DNA of 64,000 nt from Zhengitettix transpicula (taxonomy: Eukaryota; Arthropoda; Insecta; Orthoptera; Tetrigidae). The stretch spans positions 37,223,895-37,287,894 of the forward strand of contig CM073590.1 in the NCBI GenBank assembly GCA_037074705.1, given 5' to 3'. Shown here one piece after another: positions 10,161 through 22,318 of this stretch. The translations under genes were made by a program, and so were the position numbers. Each line of letters opens with the position of its first letter. Position 1 is the stretch's first letter. The notes beneath the pieces are model-generated. The model did no database searches and was not told the DNA's origin. It saw only the letters and a program-made list of their open reading frames with translations.

Positions 10161-13100
10161 TGCTTCTCCATACTTGGGAGACTATTAAGGTCTTAACTTT
10201 GGGATGGCTAAATTATTAAAGGCGATGGCTTGCGGTGAACTTCAAATTGTTGGCAAACTAAAAGGCCGCAGTTTGGTAAAGTTATTTGGTCGATGTCCGC
10301 TTCGCTTCTCTTCCCCACTCCTTTTACGCTGTGGAGCCAATTTCTGTCTACACATAACTTATCATAAGCTTTGTCGGTCTAAATTCAATTTTATATCAAT
10401 TATCTACCAAAATGAGATTATTACCGTGTGTCGATTTCGCGAGCGTGTGTTGCTGAACGTTACGCTTCTAATTTAAACGTAATTAGACATTTTTTGAGTC
10501 ATGAATTAAAATCGCAGTATGAAACTGAGATGCGAAATACTTGATAAATGTAACTCATCAGAGCATAACGTGATTATGCGTTTTTGCCGAGAGCATTTGT
10601 ATCACCTGTGGTTCACCTGAAGGCGTCTCCGGATGTACGGAGCACCAGTCCGTGACTCGAAGCAGCTGCGCCACGTGGCTTTCAGCTGGCGTCCTGCAAA
10701 CCATATCCCCGTAACCACTGTAACTACGAACGACCGATCCAAGTCCACAATGGATAGTTGCTTTCATTTAATATTTCTGCTGTAGAAATCCCAAATTACC
10801 ATTCTTCGCCAAATAACAATCAACATCAGTGTAAACATAAATGCGATAGAAGCTGTTTAGGATCGAGTAAATAATTTTTTCAAGTATGAATTGCCAGTTT
10901 GCATATTTTTCAGCTCCTACCGTTGGGAAAATGTAATCGACAATCGGCGTCGCATAAAGAGGAAACAGTAGAAAATACGTTTTATATTAAAATTTTGTTG
11001 TTTTTAATTGAAATTAGTATAAAGCTATAAAGAAATATTATCAATAAAATGATACAGAAAATTAGTTAGGGGTCCATTGTTCTAAATAAAATGAGTTCGT
11101 TACTTTGAGTTTGTGGAACGAAATAGTGTGGTTATCCTTTCAGAAACTAGTTGTTCATTATTCCGAAAGATTTATTGCAAAATGCAGATTAATTTGATGT
11201 TTATTTTTTTGAAAATAAATAATTAATGTGATACTTTTTTTATAATAAGTGACGTACACTTTTATGATCTGTTCTGACTTTTGTAAGCGAAAATTGTTTT
11301 CTTCCATTATGTTTATCGAGCATAAACGTTTTCAGCTATGTATTCGTCTGTGTCAAAACTGTCTATTAATATGTGTACATCCGAAAAAACTAAGAACAGC
11401 AGAAATTTATAATCTTAACGAATGAAATCAAAATGAGCAATGAAATTGTCTATTATACTTCCATTTGTGTACATTGTGCAGTTTGGAGAGAGAGTAGGAA
11501 CTGTTCGATAAAGTTCAAGTTCAACACCGTATATTCAAAATTAAACTTGGGCTGAGAATTCTAAAGTTCATTTTCAACAGTGAACCTACGCAGTATTTAT
11601 ATTTCTAACTTTATTTGTGTTCACTATTGTCTGTTTGTGTTCCGTGTGATATATTTCATATTCTTTGCATTTACGATAACTGCAGGAAACATCGTTATTT
11701 ATTGAAAGGCCAATTACTTCCCCTGATCATGTTACAAACGCCACCCTTCATCCCTCCACCAGGTTTACCGAGACATGCTGGAGATAAACTACAGTTGTGT
11801 GTATATATACATGCGTGCGTGCATCTGTTTACGCAGGATAGGCTTCTCTTTTGTGCTTGATCTTGGTAATTGATGTCGGCGTATAATAAGGAATCCGTGT
11901 TCGCCCATTCCGTCAATGGGGCTATACCGCCGTCTTGTTTACCTGCTTCTGAGGCAATCTATATTCAGCACTCACAATTGGGGAGAGAGGCCAGGTAAAC
12001 AAAACGGGTGGCCGTAATTGGTTTAGTTACCTCAAGCACCTTGCTCAATTATAGCTTGAGTAGACATTGTCAAGAGAAACGTGCCAGGCAACCACAAATG
12101 TGTTTACTTCAAAAATCGCTAACCTTAGGAAAAATTATGAATTATTATTTTGTCCGAGTACAAACTGAGACTGTAGGTTTTAATCGAATATCTTAGGGAG
12201 TTGACAAAAATATTTTCAGCAGCGTAACTGACTAAAGTTACGGCAGTTTTCATGGAATCAAACAATGTCTAAAACCAATTATACATGTAGAGGAAGACTA
12301 AAATTTGTTGAAATTGAACAGAAAAGAATGTTAGAAATTATTTTCTATATACGTACAAACATGAATAGAAATTTCCCTCCTGTAACTAAACAAGTGAAAG
12401 AAGTGGAACGTGAAAACTATCAGATGTAAAATACTTTTAAATCAAAACGGAATCAGAAGTATGTATTTTAATGAATTTCTGCCTATTTATAGTTTTGAAA
12501 CGAATAGATTAAAGACTGCATATGTTATTCCAGTTTTATACGTTAAAAAACCGTGATATTGAACCAATGAACATCAGTAACGAAGTAGAATTTGTCAGAT
12601 AAATTCAGGCACTAAAACGGAGAATGAAGGTAGATATTAGGGATTTATTAATCGGCGCGTGCTACGGCCGGTTGCGCGTGCGAGTCGGCGTGCAACAGGG
12701 CGCAGCGATATCTGCAGCCAGATGGCTGGATTTGAAGAGAAACAGGTTGCTTTATTCTTCCCAAACGGTCCAGCTGTTCTCTCCATTGTAACTCTCCATT
12801 ATTTATTCCCTATCCTCCCTACCTGTGCGCCCCTTCGCAAGAGAGAAGCACAAAGCTCAGTTACATTTTGTAAAGCCAATGGTTTCGGTGCTTAGATGTA
12901 ATATGGAAAACGAATCGCCGAACGCATCTCCCTGGGAAAATCTCGATGGCTACGGATAAAAAATATACGCATGAAATACAAAGAAATGATACTTTTCGGC
13001 CACCACGCTAGTTTCCATACTGCAATATTACATATAAATTTGATGCAAAGATTGATACAAACATTGTACAGTTAACGGTTGTAATAGTAGCAAAGTTGAG

Positions 13101-13307
13101 TGTTACACTCACAAAATTATTTTTAAGCATAGAATTTGATAAATGCTTTAAGCGTGTTGAAAATAAGTTGGAGAAGACGAAAACACCGTAGTTGATCAAA
13201 TTTCTCAAATCTACATTTTTTCCCCAATTTTGTGTGATTAATTTTATATATAGTGTTCCAAATTTATAGTAATTCCGAGATACAAACCTAAAAAACCTAA
13301 AAGAAAA
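10161..13307. other. Intronic, no gene recognised
   Basis: Mostly AT-rich. GC-richer patches lie at 10560-10780, 11700-12030 and 12650-12900; the last contains GTGCTACGGCCGG and TGCGCGTGCGAG. Frames of 60-90 codons in these patches have no recognisable domain. Confidence 0.35.
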
Positions 13308-13453
13308 TTCTTCCTATCACTATTTATGTATAGTCTCAAACATCTAGAGTATTTATGTATATATCATTCGTACATTTGTAAGTAATATCAATTTGACTTG
13401 TCCTATTTCCTCAGCAGAGGATAATGGAACTAATAAATCAAATCTAATCTAAA
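13308..13453 (+). mobile_element. 3' end of a non-LTR retrotransposon (LINE tail)
   Basis: This stretch recurs in inverse orientation at 58415-58562 with high identity: it begins ATTCTTCCTATCACTATTT and continues to GGAACTAATAAATC, then AAATCTAATCTAAA. A shared body ending in AATAAA-like sequence and a short repeated tail (ATCTAATCTAA) is characteristic of the 3' UTR and tail of jockey/CR1-type LINEs. The coding part is absent, as in a 5'-truncated insertion. Confidence 0.55.
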
Positions 13454-14619
13454 GTATGATTTACTGTATAATACATGGCAAGGAATAGCATATTTTTGTA
13501 TCCCTTACCTTCTTGAGCACCATCTTAATTAGATGCGGCCACTGCAGAGGACAACGACCATGAGACATATCAACTGGGATAGAGATGAAAGAATTGTAGA
13601 AATAGAATCTTTTTTATGATATTTTAGTCACATCAACACATGTTATGGACTATTATGTCGAATATTCCCAGATACAAATTACCTTATATATATATATGAC
13701 TTTCACTCATAAAAAATACGAAAATTCAATCAAATATTTAACGTTTATAAATACAGGTTTACGTAGATAATCTCCAAAAAGACATTAAAATAGTTTTGCC
13801 TTATTATTTTCATTAACACTAGTACTACTCCGTTCTCTATTATTTACAACTCCTAACAAATGTAAACATAGTTTTTCCTCACACACGCGTCATAATTATT
13901 TTTATGATCTGAAAACCAATAAAAAGATCATTAACAACTCTGTAATATAAACGCAAATTAGTAATAATTATTGTAATTTTATACCTAAAACTTATACGCC
14001 TCTACCTCCTTTCAACTTTTATAAATCATTTAGTAATCTACAAATCTATTACCTGTAAATTTCTATTTTGGTTACGTATTAATAATTACTTCTGAATTAA
14101 ATTAAAACTATGTTTTACTTGCTTGTTGACATATGCTTGATGCTCGAAAAAATTTCATTTACAGTGTAAAAATATGTAGCCTATACTATTTTTTTAAAAT
14201 TCAAGTTATCTTTCATATTTTGAACGTTCTGATCGTACTTTTGAGTTCACTATGCTTAATTTCTATATAGGTATTTTGATTTCGCTTTTATATGGAGTAT
14301 CGTCGTTCAAATCTTCTCTTCCTTTAATTTTTTTTAAAAATTTACTGTGTCACCCTTCGTAATTGTGCCGCGATAGGCAGAAGGGTGGAAGGAAAAGAGT
14401 TTACAGTGATCAAATTGCTGACTTAATAATCCTTTAAATATAAAGCAGTCATGTGCTCCCCTAAATGTAGGAAGAAAATGAGATGAAATCATTGTCTATA
14501 TATATTCTCTTTCCCCACGCACTATTTTTGCATTGTAGGGTGGGAGCGTGGCGAGGAGAATGGCCCAGGAAAACGGGATATATTGATAGGTATAACGAGT
14601 CCGTGGTAAGATAGCGCTC

Positions 14620-14870
14620 CGCCCCACGCCGACCTAGCCTGATGATATCACCTAGATATCGCCCTAATGGCGGGAGGGGAAATGAATCGATATGCGCGCC
14701 CTGACTAGTAATGAAATCATGGCTATGGAAATGTGGTTCTACTCGAGCCACTTTGCGACGCCGTGGACGCCTGCCAGGGGGCGTCGTTCATTAATTGGCA
14801 CAGGCAAACAAACACTCGCAAACGTCCCAATTAACGAGTAGCCCGCTCCCCTGACTAGCCTTTTCCTCAT
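14620..14870. promoter_or_regulatory. GC-rich island with homeodomain-type cores, candidate enhancer
   Basis: Balanced composition between AT-rich flanks. It contains GATATCACCTAGATATC (an imperfect palindrome at about 14644-14660), CATTAATTGGC and CCCAATTAACGAG (TAAT-type homeodomain cores). The 14461-14751 minus frame overlapping it shows no domain. Regulatory function is inferred from composition and motif content only. Confidence 0.3.
14773..14786 (+). promoter_or_regulatory. CTCF-like binding motif
   Basis: TGCCAGGGGGCGTC matches the CTCF core (CCAGGGGGCG) at nearly every informative position and lies inside a GC-rich island. With the site at 1886 it brackets the promoter and exon. Both motifs are on the plus strand, so they are tandem rather than convergent. 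Confidence 0.3.
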
Positions 14871-15738
14871 ATTCCTGTTATTTGCCCAGAGATTTTTTTT
14901 TCCATATCTAAAAGCTCACAATTTAATCAATTTCTCAGAAATATACGAATATACGGAGAACAGGCTTGTGCTTAGACGGTAGCTGTTGTCTAGTTTCTTA
15001 CTTCAGCAGCCACTGTTATCGGTGTCTGTGGCCAATTTTCACGTCCATCAAAGTTTGGTTTCGTGACTGTACTAAAAACCCAATGCAATATTTTTGGCGC
15101 AGGTTCTACGCTTTCGTGAAGTACCCTCGTCAGATTTAATTGGTTTATATTCCGTGGCTGTGCATTGTAATTGAGGTTTTGTGGAAAAATCGGACCAACT
15201 AACGCCAAGTGATTATTTCGATGATTCAATGCAAATATTTTTTGTGTGACACTTTATCTGCACGGAAAACGAAAAAGTAAGACAATAGCAAATTTTACTC
15301 ATTCGTTTTAATTTACCAAGCTATAGTAAACAAATTGTTAGGTGTATTATTTTCCAGAAACGCCCAATATTATAAAATGAAGACATTAAATGGTAGCAAA
15401 AAATACTGTTTTGATGATAAATGATCTTAACGCTCAAATAGAGAATAAATATAGATATATCTTGAGGAAGTATATTACTTGTATAATTATATTTCCTCAC
15501 ATTAAATGTATAGCTATTGTCTTTTACGCGGTAATGATCATTTTATCTTAAATATAGTGCATAAATATATTTCTGTTTCGTATCACCATTTTGAAATATT
15601 AAATTATGAATTAAAAATTATTTAAAATTTGCGCCTCTGTAAAATAATATAGCTAACATTTCTTTAATTGTAACTGTCCGTTTATACGAAATGAGTTAAA
15701 TTACATATTTATCCACGTTTTTTTAAAATTTTATTTTT

Positions 15739-16362
15739 TAAGGTAACAGGCTACATGAGGGTAATCCACATGGTGGCAACTTCCCTTTAATAGCATAGGA
15801 AGGGATTTGAAAAGGGGGGATGCGGAAGGGAGAGGAAGGTAGCCAAGTGTTAACTAGGGCCCCCGGGCTATAGTTTAAGGATCCTACCCGGCATTCGCCT
15901 AAAAATAATGCAGGGAAAACCCTAGAAAAACCTGCATCAGGTAGGTCGGGCATTGGGTACTTGTCCCACGCCCTTCCGATAGAAGGGTACTTGACGAAAG
16001 CGTAGAACCTGCGCCAGAAATATTGCATTGGGTTTTAGTACAGTCACGGGAGAAGAGTTTGATGTGGGGACGCAGCATTCCTTTCTCCGTACCTCGGCAA
16101 GTTTATGAGGCAGCTGGCCTAATGTTCCAATGGGAACAGCGAACAACTCTTACCGTATGCCCAAGGTCTGTGACCCCGGAACATACACCTCTCAAAACAG
16201 GCCGAGGTGCCTCGGCTTGTGGGAACCTTAGTGCGAAAACGGAGAGAATAAAAGTCATCCCCAAATGTAGCCCCTTCCTGTCTCTCCTAAAAGGTTCTGC
16301 CTGCGAGAGAACATCCCTCGCAGGTACTGCCTGCGAGAGAATAGCCTTCTCTGACCGTTTCA
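15739..16362 (+). repeat. GC-rich dispersed repeat with hairpins (family R, best copy)
   Basis: About 620 bp, unusually GC-rich for the window. It begins TTAAGGTAACAGGCTACATG and contains GGATCCTACCCGGCATT, GCAGGTAGGTCGGGCATT-like, CTTACCGTATGCCCAAGGTC and a palindrome GCCGAGGTGCCTCGGC (16201-16216). A second hairpin, CCTGCGAG...CTCGCAGG, lies at 16300-16323, and its left arm repeats at about 16329. The same block order recurs at 42712-43219 (plus) and on the minus strand at 26680-27005, 47845-48262 and, decayed, at 3500-3700, 41875-41980 and 54700-55030. Frames of 70-120 codons inside are not conserved between copies, so it appears non-coding. Whether it is a SINE, a MITE or a fragment of a larger element is unresolved. 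Confidence 0.75.
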
Positions 16363-16400
16363 ATCCACGTTTTATTTTCTGTGATGGAATATAACGAGAA

Positions 16401-16443
16401 TATAAATATATATATATGTGTGTGTGTCAGAGAGAGAGAGAGA
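16401..16443 (+). repeat. Compound microsatellite (TA)n(TG)n(AG)n
   Basis: Consecutive TA, TG and AG dinucleotide runs just downstream of the family R copy. Confidence 0.85.
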
Positions 16444-19400
16444 ACGTTTTATACAGTTCGGGGGGCATCTATCGCATCCTCATCTCCAAGCCTCCCTATC
16501 TTTATATTTTTAATTTTCCAATCCGTTTTCTTCTATATTAGTTTGAATTTGTTTCATCCAATCTTTTTCTGGTGGTCCTTCCCTTTTTCGTTTCGTGTGT
16601 GGTTGCCAATCTATTATTTTTTTGGCCACCTATAATTTAGAACAGTAAATAAACCTTAAATCAAGTATCCGCTGACTTTTATTTCATACGGCTAGACATA
16701 GAATGTAAATCATGGAAATAAATAATTAAAATTATTGCCTCGATAACAAGATGGTATAATCGCAGACCTATACATTTTAGAGTAGTTAGTGCTGAGATTA
16801 AATCAGAGGCTGAATTCAGAATGTGGATATACCTTGTCATATGAGTACATTAATACGAGAATAAAAGCGCCACTAGTTGCGGTGTCGCTAAGTGAAACAG
16901 TCGACGCATTTATTTGGCAGATTGCAGACAGACCGACTTGGAATAATTTAGAGAGCACGGATCACATTGCGCATTCATCAACAACCGTGCAGTGCTTCCA
17001 GTGTACTAGTAGCTGTCCCCACCTGCACTTGTCAGACACTGCCTCATTAATTACTCATACGTGTTTCCGTCGAGCGTCGCTGCCATGCTGAATTTCCGCA
17101 CAAAAATGAGGACGACTTCCTGGAGAACCGGACCCTCTGCCGGCGTCTTGCTCAATCAGACTTCCAACTTCTTCAAAACAAGGAGCTCGTGAATTTCATT
17201 TATAATGTATTTGACGAAAACAAAACAAAGAACAGCGCTTGCTTCGTTTCCTTCAGAATTTATCACATTTTAGGAGCGGAAAGTCTGCAGCTGCTACATA
17301 CGAAAGCATTATCATTTTTGAAACAAAAATAAACTCCCGCAAAATGTGAACAAGTATCGAGAAATTCTATATTAAGAAAATGGTATAATGTAAGACGAAT
17401 AGTTTCATTGTTCGAAACGTTGCGAATTTAAAAAATTGCAGTAGTATAATTGATCATTCTGCTAACGATAAACGCAATCTAGGAGCCCTGCGTTTAGGGC
17501 ATATTAAATTTAATTCTGCGAACGTAATAAATGACTTCGCTTTGAAATTTTCCAATAGAAGTGAAGGCGAAAAAGAATAGGGTGTCTCGATGTAAAAATT
17601 CAATTCAAAATATTTCAGCAAAAGATAGATTTATTTGCGATTTTTTCTCCTTGCAGAATGCCGCTCCTAGCTGCTGAAACATGTTATAAGAAAAAACATT
17701 TATCGTCGACTTGCATCTGCAATCCTGAATTTACCAGGTTATCGCACAGGCCACTAAATCACGGAAGTTTGGAATTTAGATCATCGACCTCACAGGGGTG
17801 TGTTAGTCTGGTGTGGGCTGAACCTGAAACTGGAATAGCCCCGGTAGTCTTGCTAATTTCCTTATTTCGATGTTCTGCGTCGTTAAAATTGTGTCCTTTG
17901 TGCCGCTGTATTGCGTAGGATTATTTCGATGGACGTGTTCGCCATCGTTGCTGGCGAATAAATTTCATAGTTAATAATTTGTTTTTAAAAATATGATATA
18001 TCGCAAGGAATATATGTTACAATTCGTCTAAGAATAATGTAAATTGGTGGCTGTCATTATTATAATGTTATAAGGTTGTTAAAAATATGCAAAAAATATA
18101 TTTATATTCAACTTATTAATACGTTTATACAATTATATGCTAATATAGGTTCATATATTTTTAATATACAATGCCACTATAAGAGCTGACAGCTTGTTCT
18201 TAACTACACAAATATAATACATTTTCTGGTTGGTTGTCGGGTAAGCTCGGGTTGAATGGAAAATATGTCCAGACATGAATATATAATAATATTTAATAAA
18301 AGCTGTTGAGTACAGTAAAATGTAGACCTGTGCACTGGGGTAAGATTAATGGTTTAAGAGTTAGGAAACCACGTGATTGACGCTGAAGCTCTTACTGGAT
18401 CAGCGAAAGGTAATGCACCAATTCCCAGAATTGCCTTAGCGCCTTCAGAGGCTGGATTAACGTTCGCTTTAAGGCGTAGACAGCTTGTGGTAAAGTCAGT
18501 ATTTGCTACTTAAATAAAATAATTCGTGTTTATACCTGACCTCTAAAACAATAGTGCTGCTATTGGAACTGCTTACATTTCTTTCGCAGAGTTAAATAGT
18601 GATGGATATTGAAGAATTGACTTCATTTTTTAGAAATTACCATTTTAAATGGATATTCATAATACAATCTGGAAAATAGGTATTTAAAAATTTATGTTTA
18701 ATTCTTAAATAAATTTTAAATGTAAAAAATACGACGACTTTATTCGAAAAATGAAAATAATTATAATTGAAATAAATACTATAAAGAACGGCACATTAAT
18801 TTATTTAAAAAATCTAAGAACTCCAATTTCAATAGTACAACTAGGAAAAATACAATCTGCATAAACAAGTAAAACGGTTTCTTAAGACAATGTTGAACGT
18901 TGTGTATCTCATAATTTATAAAGAGAAAACGACCCCAAAAAAGTAAAGAGTTATTCTACACTCACATACAAACACACACACACAATATATATATATAGAC
19001 TATTTTTATTTCTCTTATGTAATAACTTGTATAAAATATTAAAACCATGGTTACCAAGGCTGGACGCAATTGGTAGCTATAAAGAAATTGTTTCAGCTAA
19101 CAGTAGAAGAAACAGTTTAGTTTATAAGATGGCTTGTTTTTTTTAAAAAAAATTAACATAATCATAAGCCCCGAAAACATTAAATTTTTGTGATACTACA
19201 TCGTGGATCCTATAAAGGTAATTCTTAAGTGTCCTAACTGAGATTGAAAGTAAAAATAGTCTGAAAATCACTCAATATTTCAGATTTTTCAAGCGACTTA
19301 CTCCATAAAATTCCTTACAGTCTGAAAATTGTTACGTAATTAATATTTGAAATCATTTGTCCAAAAACTAAAACTTCGTTTAAATCCTTACGCACAATCT

Positions 19401-20449
19401 TGGAGATGACGTAATTATAATTGCATGGATGGCCTGCCTATGCAACTGTCACTTGCCATAAGTGCAATCGGCTGCAGCAAACGCAAATAGAATGCATTCC
19501 AGATGTAATTGGACGCAGCTAACGCTTCCTGGCTTGACCTCATAGTCCATTCCGTTCGTGCAATGGTAATCCCAACTTCAGTTTTTTTAAAAAATTAAAT
19601 TTAATGGAACGAGTACCGTTGTTAAATTGTTTGCGTTTCACCGCACGTCAACGAATGAAACTCGACCTCAAAATTAAATACTCTCCCTACATTTGACGCA
19701 TTTCCAACATCGTTCCGGTATAACACGCTTCAGCTACCAATGGAATTATCGCTATCTCACAGTAATACTGTTTGGATGTCACACTGCCGTGTTTCGTATG
19801 GATAAATTCTACAGATTTCTTAAAAACGCGTGTCACCAAAATTTCAATTAAAAATTGTGGTGCAAGGATTTGATTTTGAACTACTTCTCTATTTTAGAAG
19901 CTGTTGTTTCATGTACATATTCATTTTTAGAAGATTGTTCGATTATTTTTTACGATAAGATATTGTAAAGATTTGTTGGCACATGTACATTTACCGTAAG
20001 GTTATTTTAGTTTTCTGGAATGGACGTTTAAATTTCCGTTGTACCTTTCCTAATGTAAATCAATATTTAACTTCAGATTCGTAAATAAGATATTTAATAT
20101 CAGCGATAATATCAAAATCAGTCAGAAAGATTGACTTACTCCAATAAAAGGTACGGAAACTCCGAAAACGGACTGATAAAATATTTTTCTTTACACAAAA
20201 AATTTTGTTTTATACAGAGAAAACTAGAGAAGTACGTGGGTTGAAATATTCGTTCCTGTTTAATTTTCTCATTTGTTTAAATACTTAGAACAAGCAACTG
20301 CCAGGATAGGATTCTAAATATTATAAATGAATGTTTCCTATTTAGTTTACTAATTAAATAGAAATTTTCTTGTCGTGCAATTCTATTAACGTCCAATAAA
20401 TTGTGATGCACCTTGAAAGCAACGCTATATTTGTGTATGTTTAGGCCTG
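16444..20449. other. Intronic, no gene recognised
   Basis: A moderately balanced stretch at 16850-17200 gives a 100-codon frame (16789-17091 plus) without a recognisable domain. The remainder is AT-rich with a CA/TA run near 18966-18998. Confidence 0.35.
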
Positions 20450-20700
20450 CAGCGTTAGTATTCGCAAGGTGGCATCCCCTTTACGGCTGGGCGCGCTCCG
20501 CCGAAGGGCTCGCCCGGCATCTTTATAGCCGGCCGTGGGGTTGCCAGCCCCTGCAGATTTATCAATAGTGGCGTCCTTTTCAAAGCGCCAGAGTTTGTCG
20601 CCGTGTATTTCATTGAGATGGTTCGCTTGTTTGCCATTCTATTTGATCCTGCAAACGAGAGCTGCCCGGGCCCGACACGCCTGCCCTAGTAGTTCTACTG
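20450..20700. promoter_or_regulatory. GC-rich island, candidate intronic regulatory element
   Basis: A sharply bounded GC-rich block (GGGCGCGCTCCGCCGAAGG, GCCGGCCGTGGGG, GCCCGGGCCCGAC) within AT-rich DNA. Overlapping frames on both strands have no domain. Copies are not seen elsewhere in the window, which argues against a transposon. CpG density suggests an unmethylated or regulatory segment; the function is inferred. Confidence 0.3.
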
Positions 20701-21235
20701 TAACGTTTATTATTATACTAGAGTATTATAATAATCCATTATATGACAACGTACAGAAATTCTTCAAATCTTTATGTTTACCTTTCACCTTATACTTGTT
20801 TCCCAAAGAACGTATAAACCAACCGAAGCTCTGAAATAATCGCCCCATACCTTCCTCGAATTCATCAACGCTGACATGAAGTATATCACAACTACCTTCG
20901 AAACGCAATGTGTTAACGACTATCATATCTGAAAATATCTCGACACTAGATTATAACAAATATCTTAATCGCATTAAGAAAATTAAACCTAAATTATGTT
21001 GATCTCAATTATAATACTTCTGCTTCACCGTATCACACTATAAAGGCCAAACGCGACATGTATGTACCGCAGGGATTAGAATAAGTACCGCTGTTACTGT
21101 GATTTCAACATAATTCACACGAAACCTCCCGATAAGTCTAGTTATTATATTTGGTAATAGTAAAATAAATATAGTGCCACACTTCAATTTAGTACTTATA
21201 ATCGAATAATTAGAATGCAGTAGACTTCATAAAGA

Positions 21236-22318
21236 AATTAAAAATAATTTATAAAATAATCGCCACCCTTTTCTGCTGTTCTTGAAAATGGATCGTTTAT
21301 TTACTGTAATGAATAAATTGAATACCAAAACAAAACTGTAACGATACATTTTTGTGAAATTATATTTAAATTAAGTACAGTACGGGACTCTGCACCCTGC
21401 TCGCATAGTTCGCCCAACCTCGCGACTCAGTTTATGGACTGATTCTAGTATCAAATTCGTTCCACACGTAAGTCAAAGTATTTTAAACATTAATTTCTAA
21501 CCACAAATATAATTTGTAATATTAATGCAACACTTGGGAATTCGTGCTGTGGCTGTACTGAATTTAATTAGATTCCAGTAACTCCTCAGCATGGAAATAC
21601 AATATTACCAATAATCTATTTGTATAGTACCTGTTTCGTATAGACTGACGCTCGCCACCTTCTGTAGTATTTGTAGATACGATTTTCGCATTAACATTAA
21701 CACTTTCATATGTGAAATTTATTCTACTACTAATCTGTTTACATATATTGCAGAACATAATGTCACAGTATTAAAATTTATGTGCGTAATTCGCTCCATT
21801 TTGGTACTGTTTATTGAAGATTATTTTTACTGTTAAATGGTAGTTGGATGTTTTCTGCGACCGGAATGGGAAAGATGGCGACGTGAAAGATTAAGTGATG
21901 TAGAAAGAGGACGGTAAAGGAAACTAATTCGATTAGCTGTCCAGAGAAAGAGACTAGAAGAAATGAACAGAAGGGAAAGAACAGCACAAAGAGAAAGGAA
22001 GAGGTTCAATCGACAAAGTATAAGAGAAAATATCAGACGGGGGAGGGGGGGTCTTAAAGGCCAACAATATATCCGAATGCTTAATATTCAACAAACGTCG
22101 TCGAGCTTTAATTTGGACCGATAACTTTTATAATTACTTATTTCACTACTTTATTTTGGGCAAAAAAAGACCGCACTGTACTTAATTTAAATGTAATTTC
22201 ACCAAAATGTATCGTTACAGCTTTGTTTTGGTATTCAATTTATTCATTCCAGTAAATAAACGATCCATTTTCAAGAACAGCAGAAATTGGTGGCGATTAT
22301 TTTATAAATAATTTCGTA
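21236..22318. mobile_element. TIR element of about 1.08 kb with ~145-bp terminal inverted repeats
   Basis: The left arm (21236-21383) contains AAAATAATCGCCACC, TTCTGCTGTTCTTGAAAATG and TAAATTAAGTACAGT. The right arm (22174-22318) is its reverse complement with few changes: ACTGTACTTAATTTA, then CATTTTCAAGAACAGCAGAA, then GGTGGCGATTATTTT. Long arms around a unique interior indicate a DNA transposon or foldback-type element. No transposase is visible; the interior holds an Arg-rich broken frame at 21837-22124. A target-site duplication could not be fixed because the outer ends are AT-rich. Confidence 0.7.
21837..22124 (+). pseudogene. Arg-rich reading frame in the TIR element, one internal stop
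   Basis: An ATG at 21837, preceded directly by an in-frame TAA, opens a frame of 95 codons before TAA at 22122, interrupted only by a TAA at 21915. Residues 8-26 read RPEWERWRRERLSDVERGR. After the stop come VQRKRLEEMNRRE and RTAQRERKRFNRQ, then a Gly/Arg patch encoded by a G-rich run (22039-22051) and a tail ending in SSFNLDR. The repeated R-x-R-L-(S/E)-(D/E)-(V/M) spacing suggests an amphipathic, basic coiled or nucleic-acid-binding segment. Arg-rich repeats of this sort occur in poorly characterised transposon-linked proteins, but I cannot name a family. Its place between the TIRs suggests it belongs to the element or was captured by it. Confidence 0.45.

Noticed and set aside
16023..16394. 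123-codon plus-strand frame and its 86-codon minus partner
   Set aside because: Both lie inside a family R repeat, and the frames are broken in the other copies.
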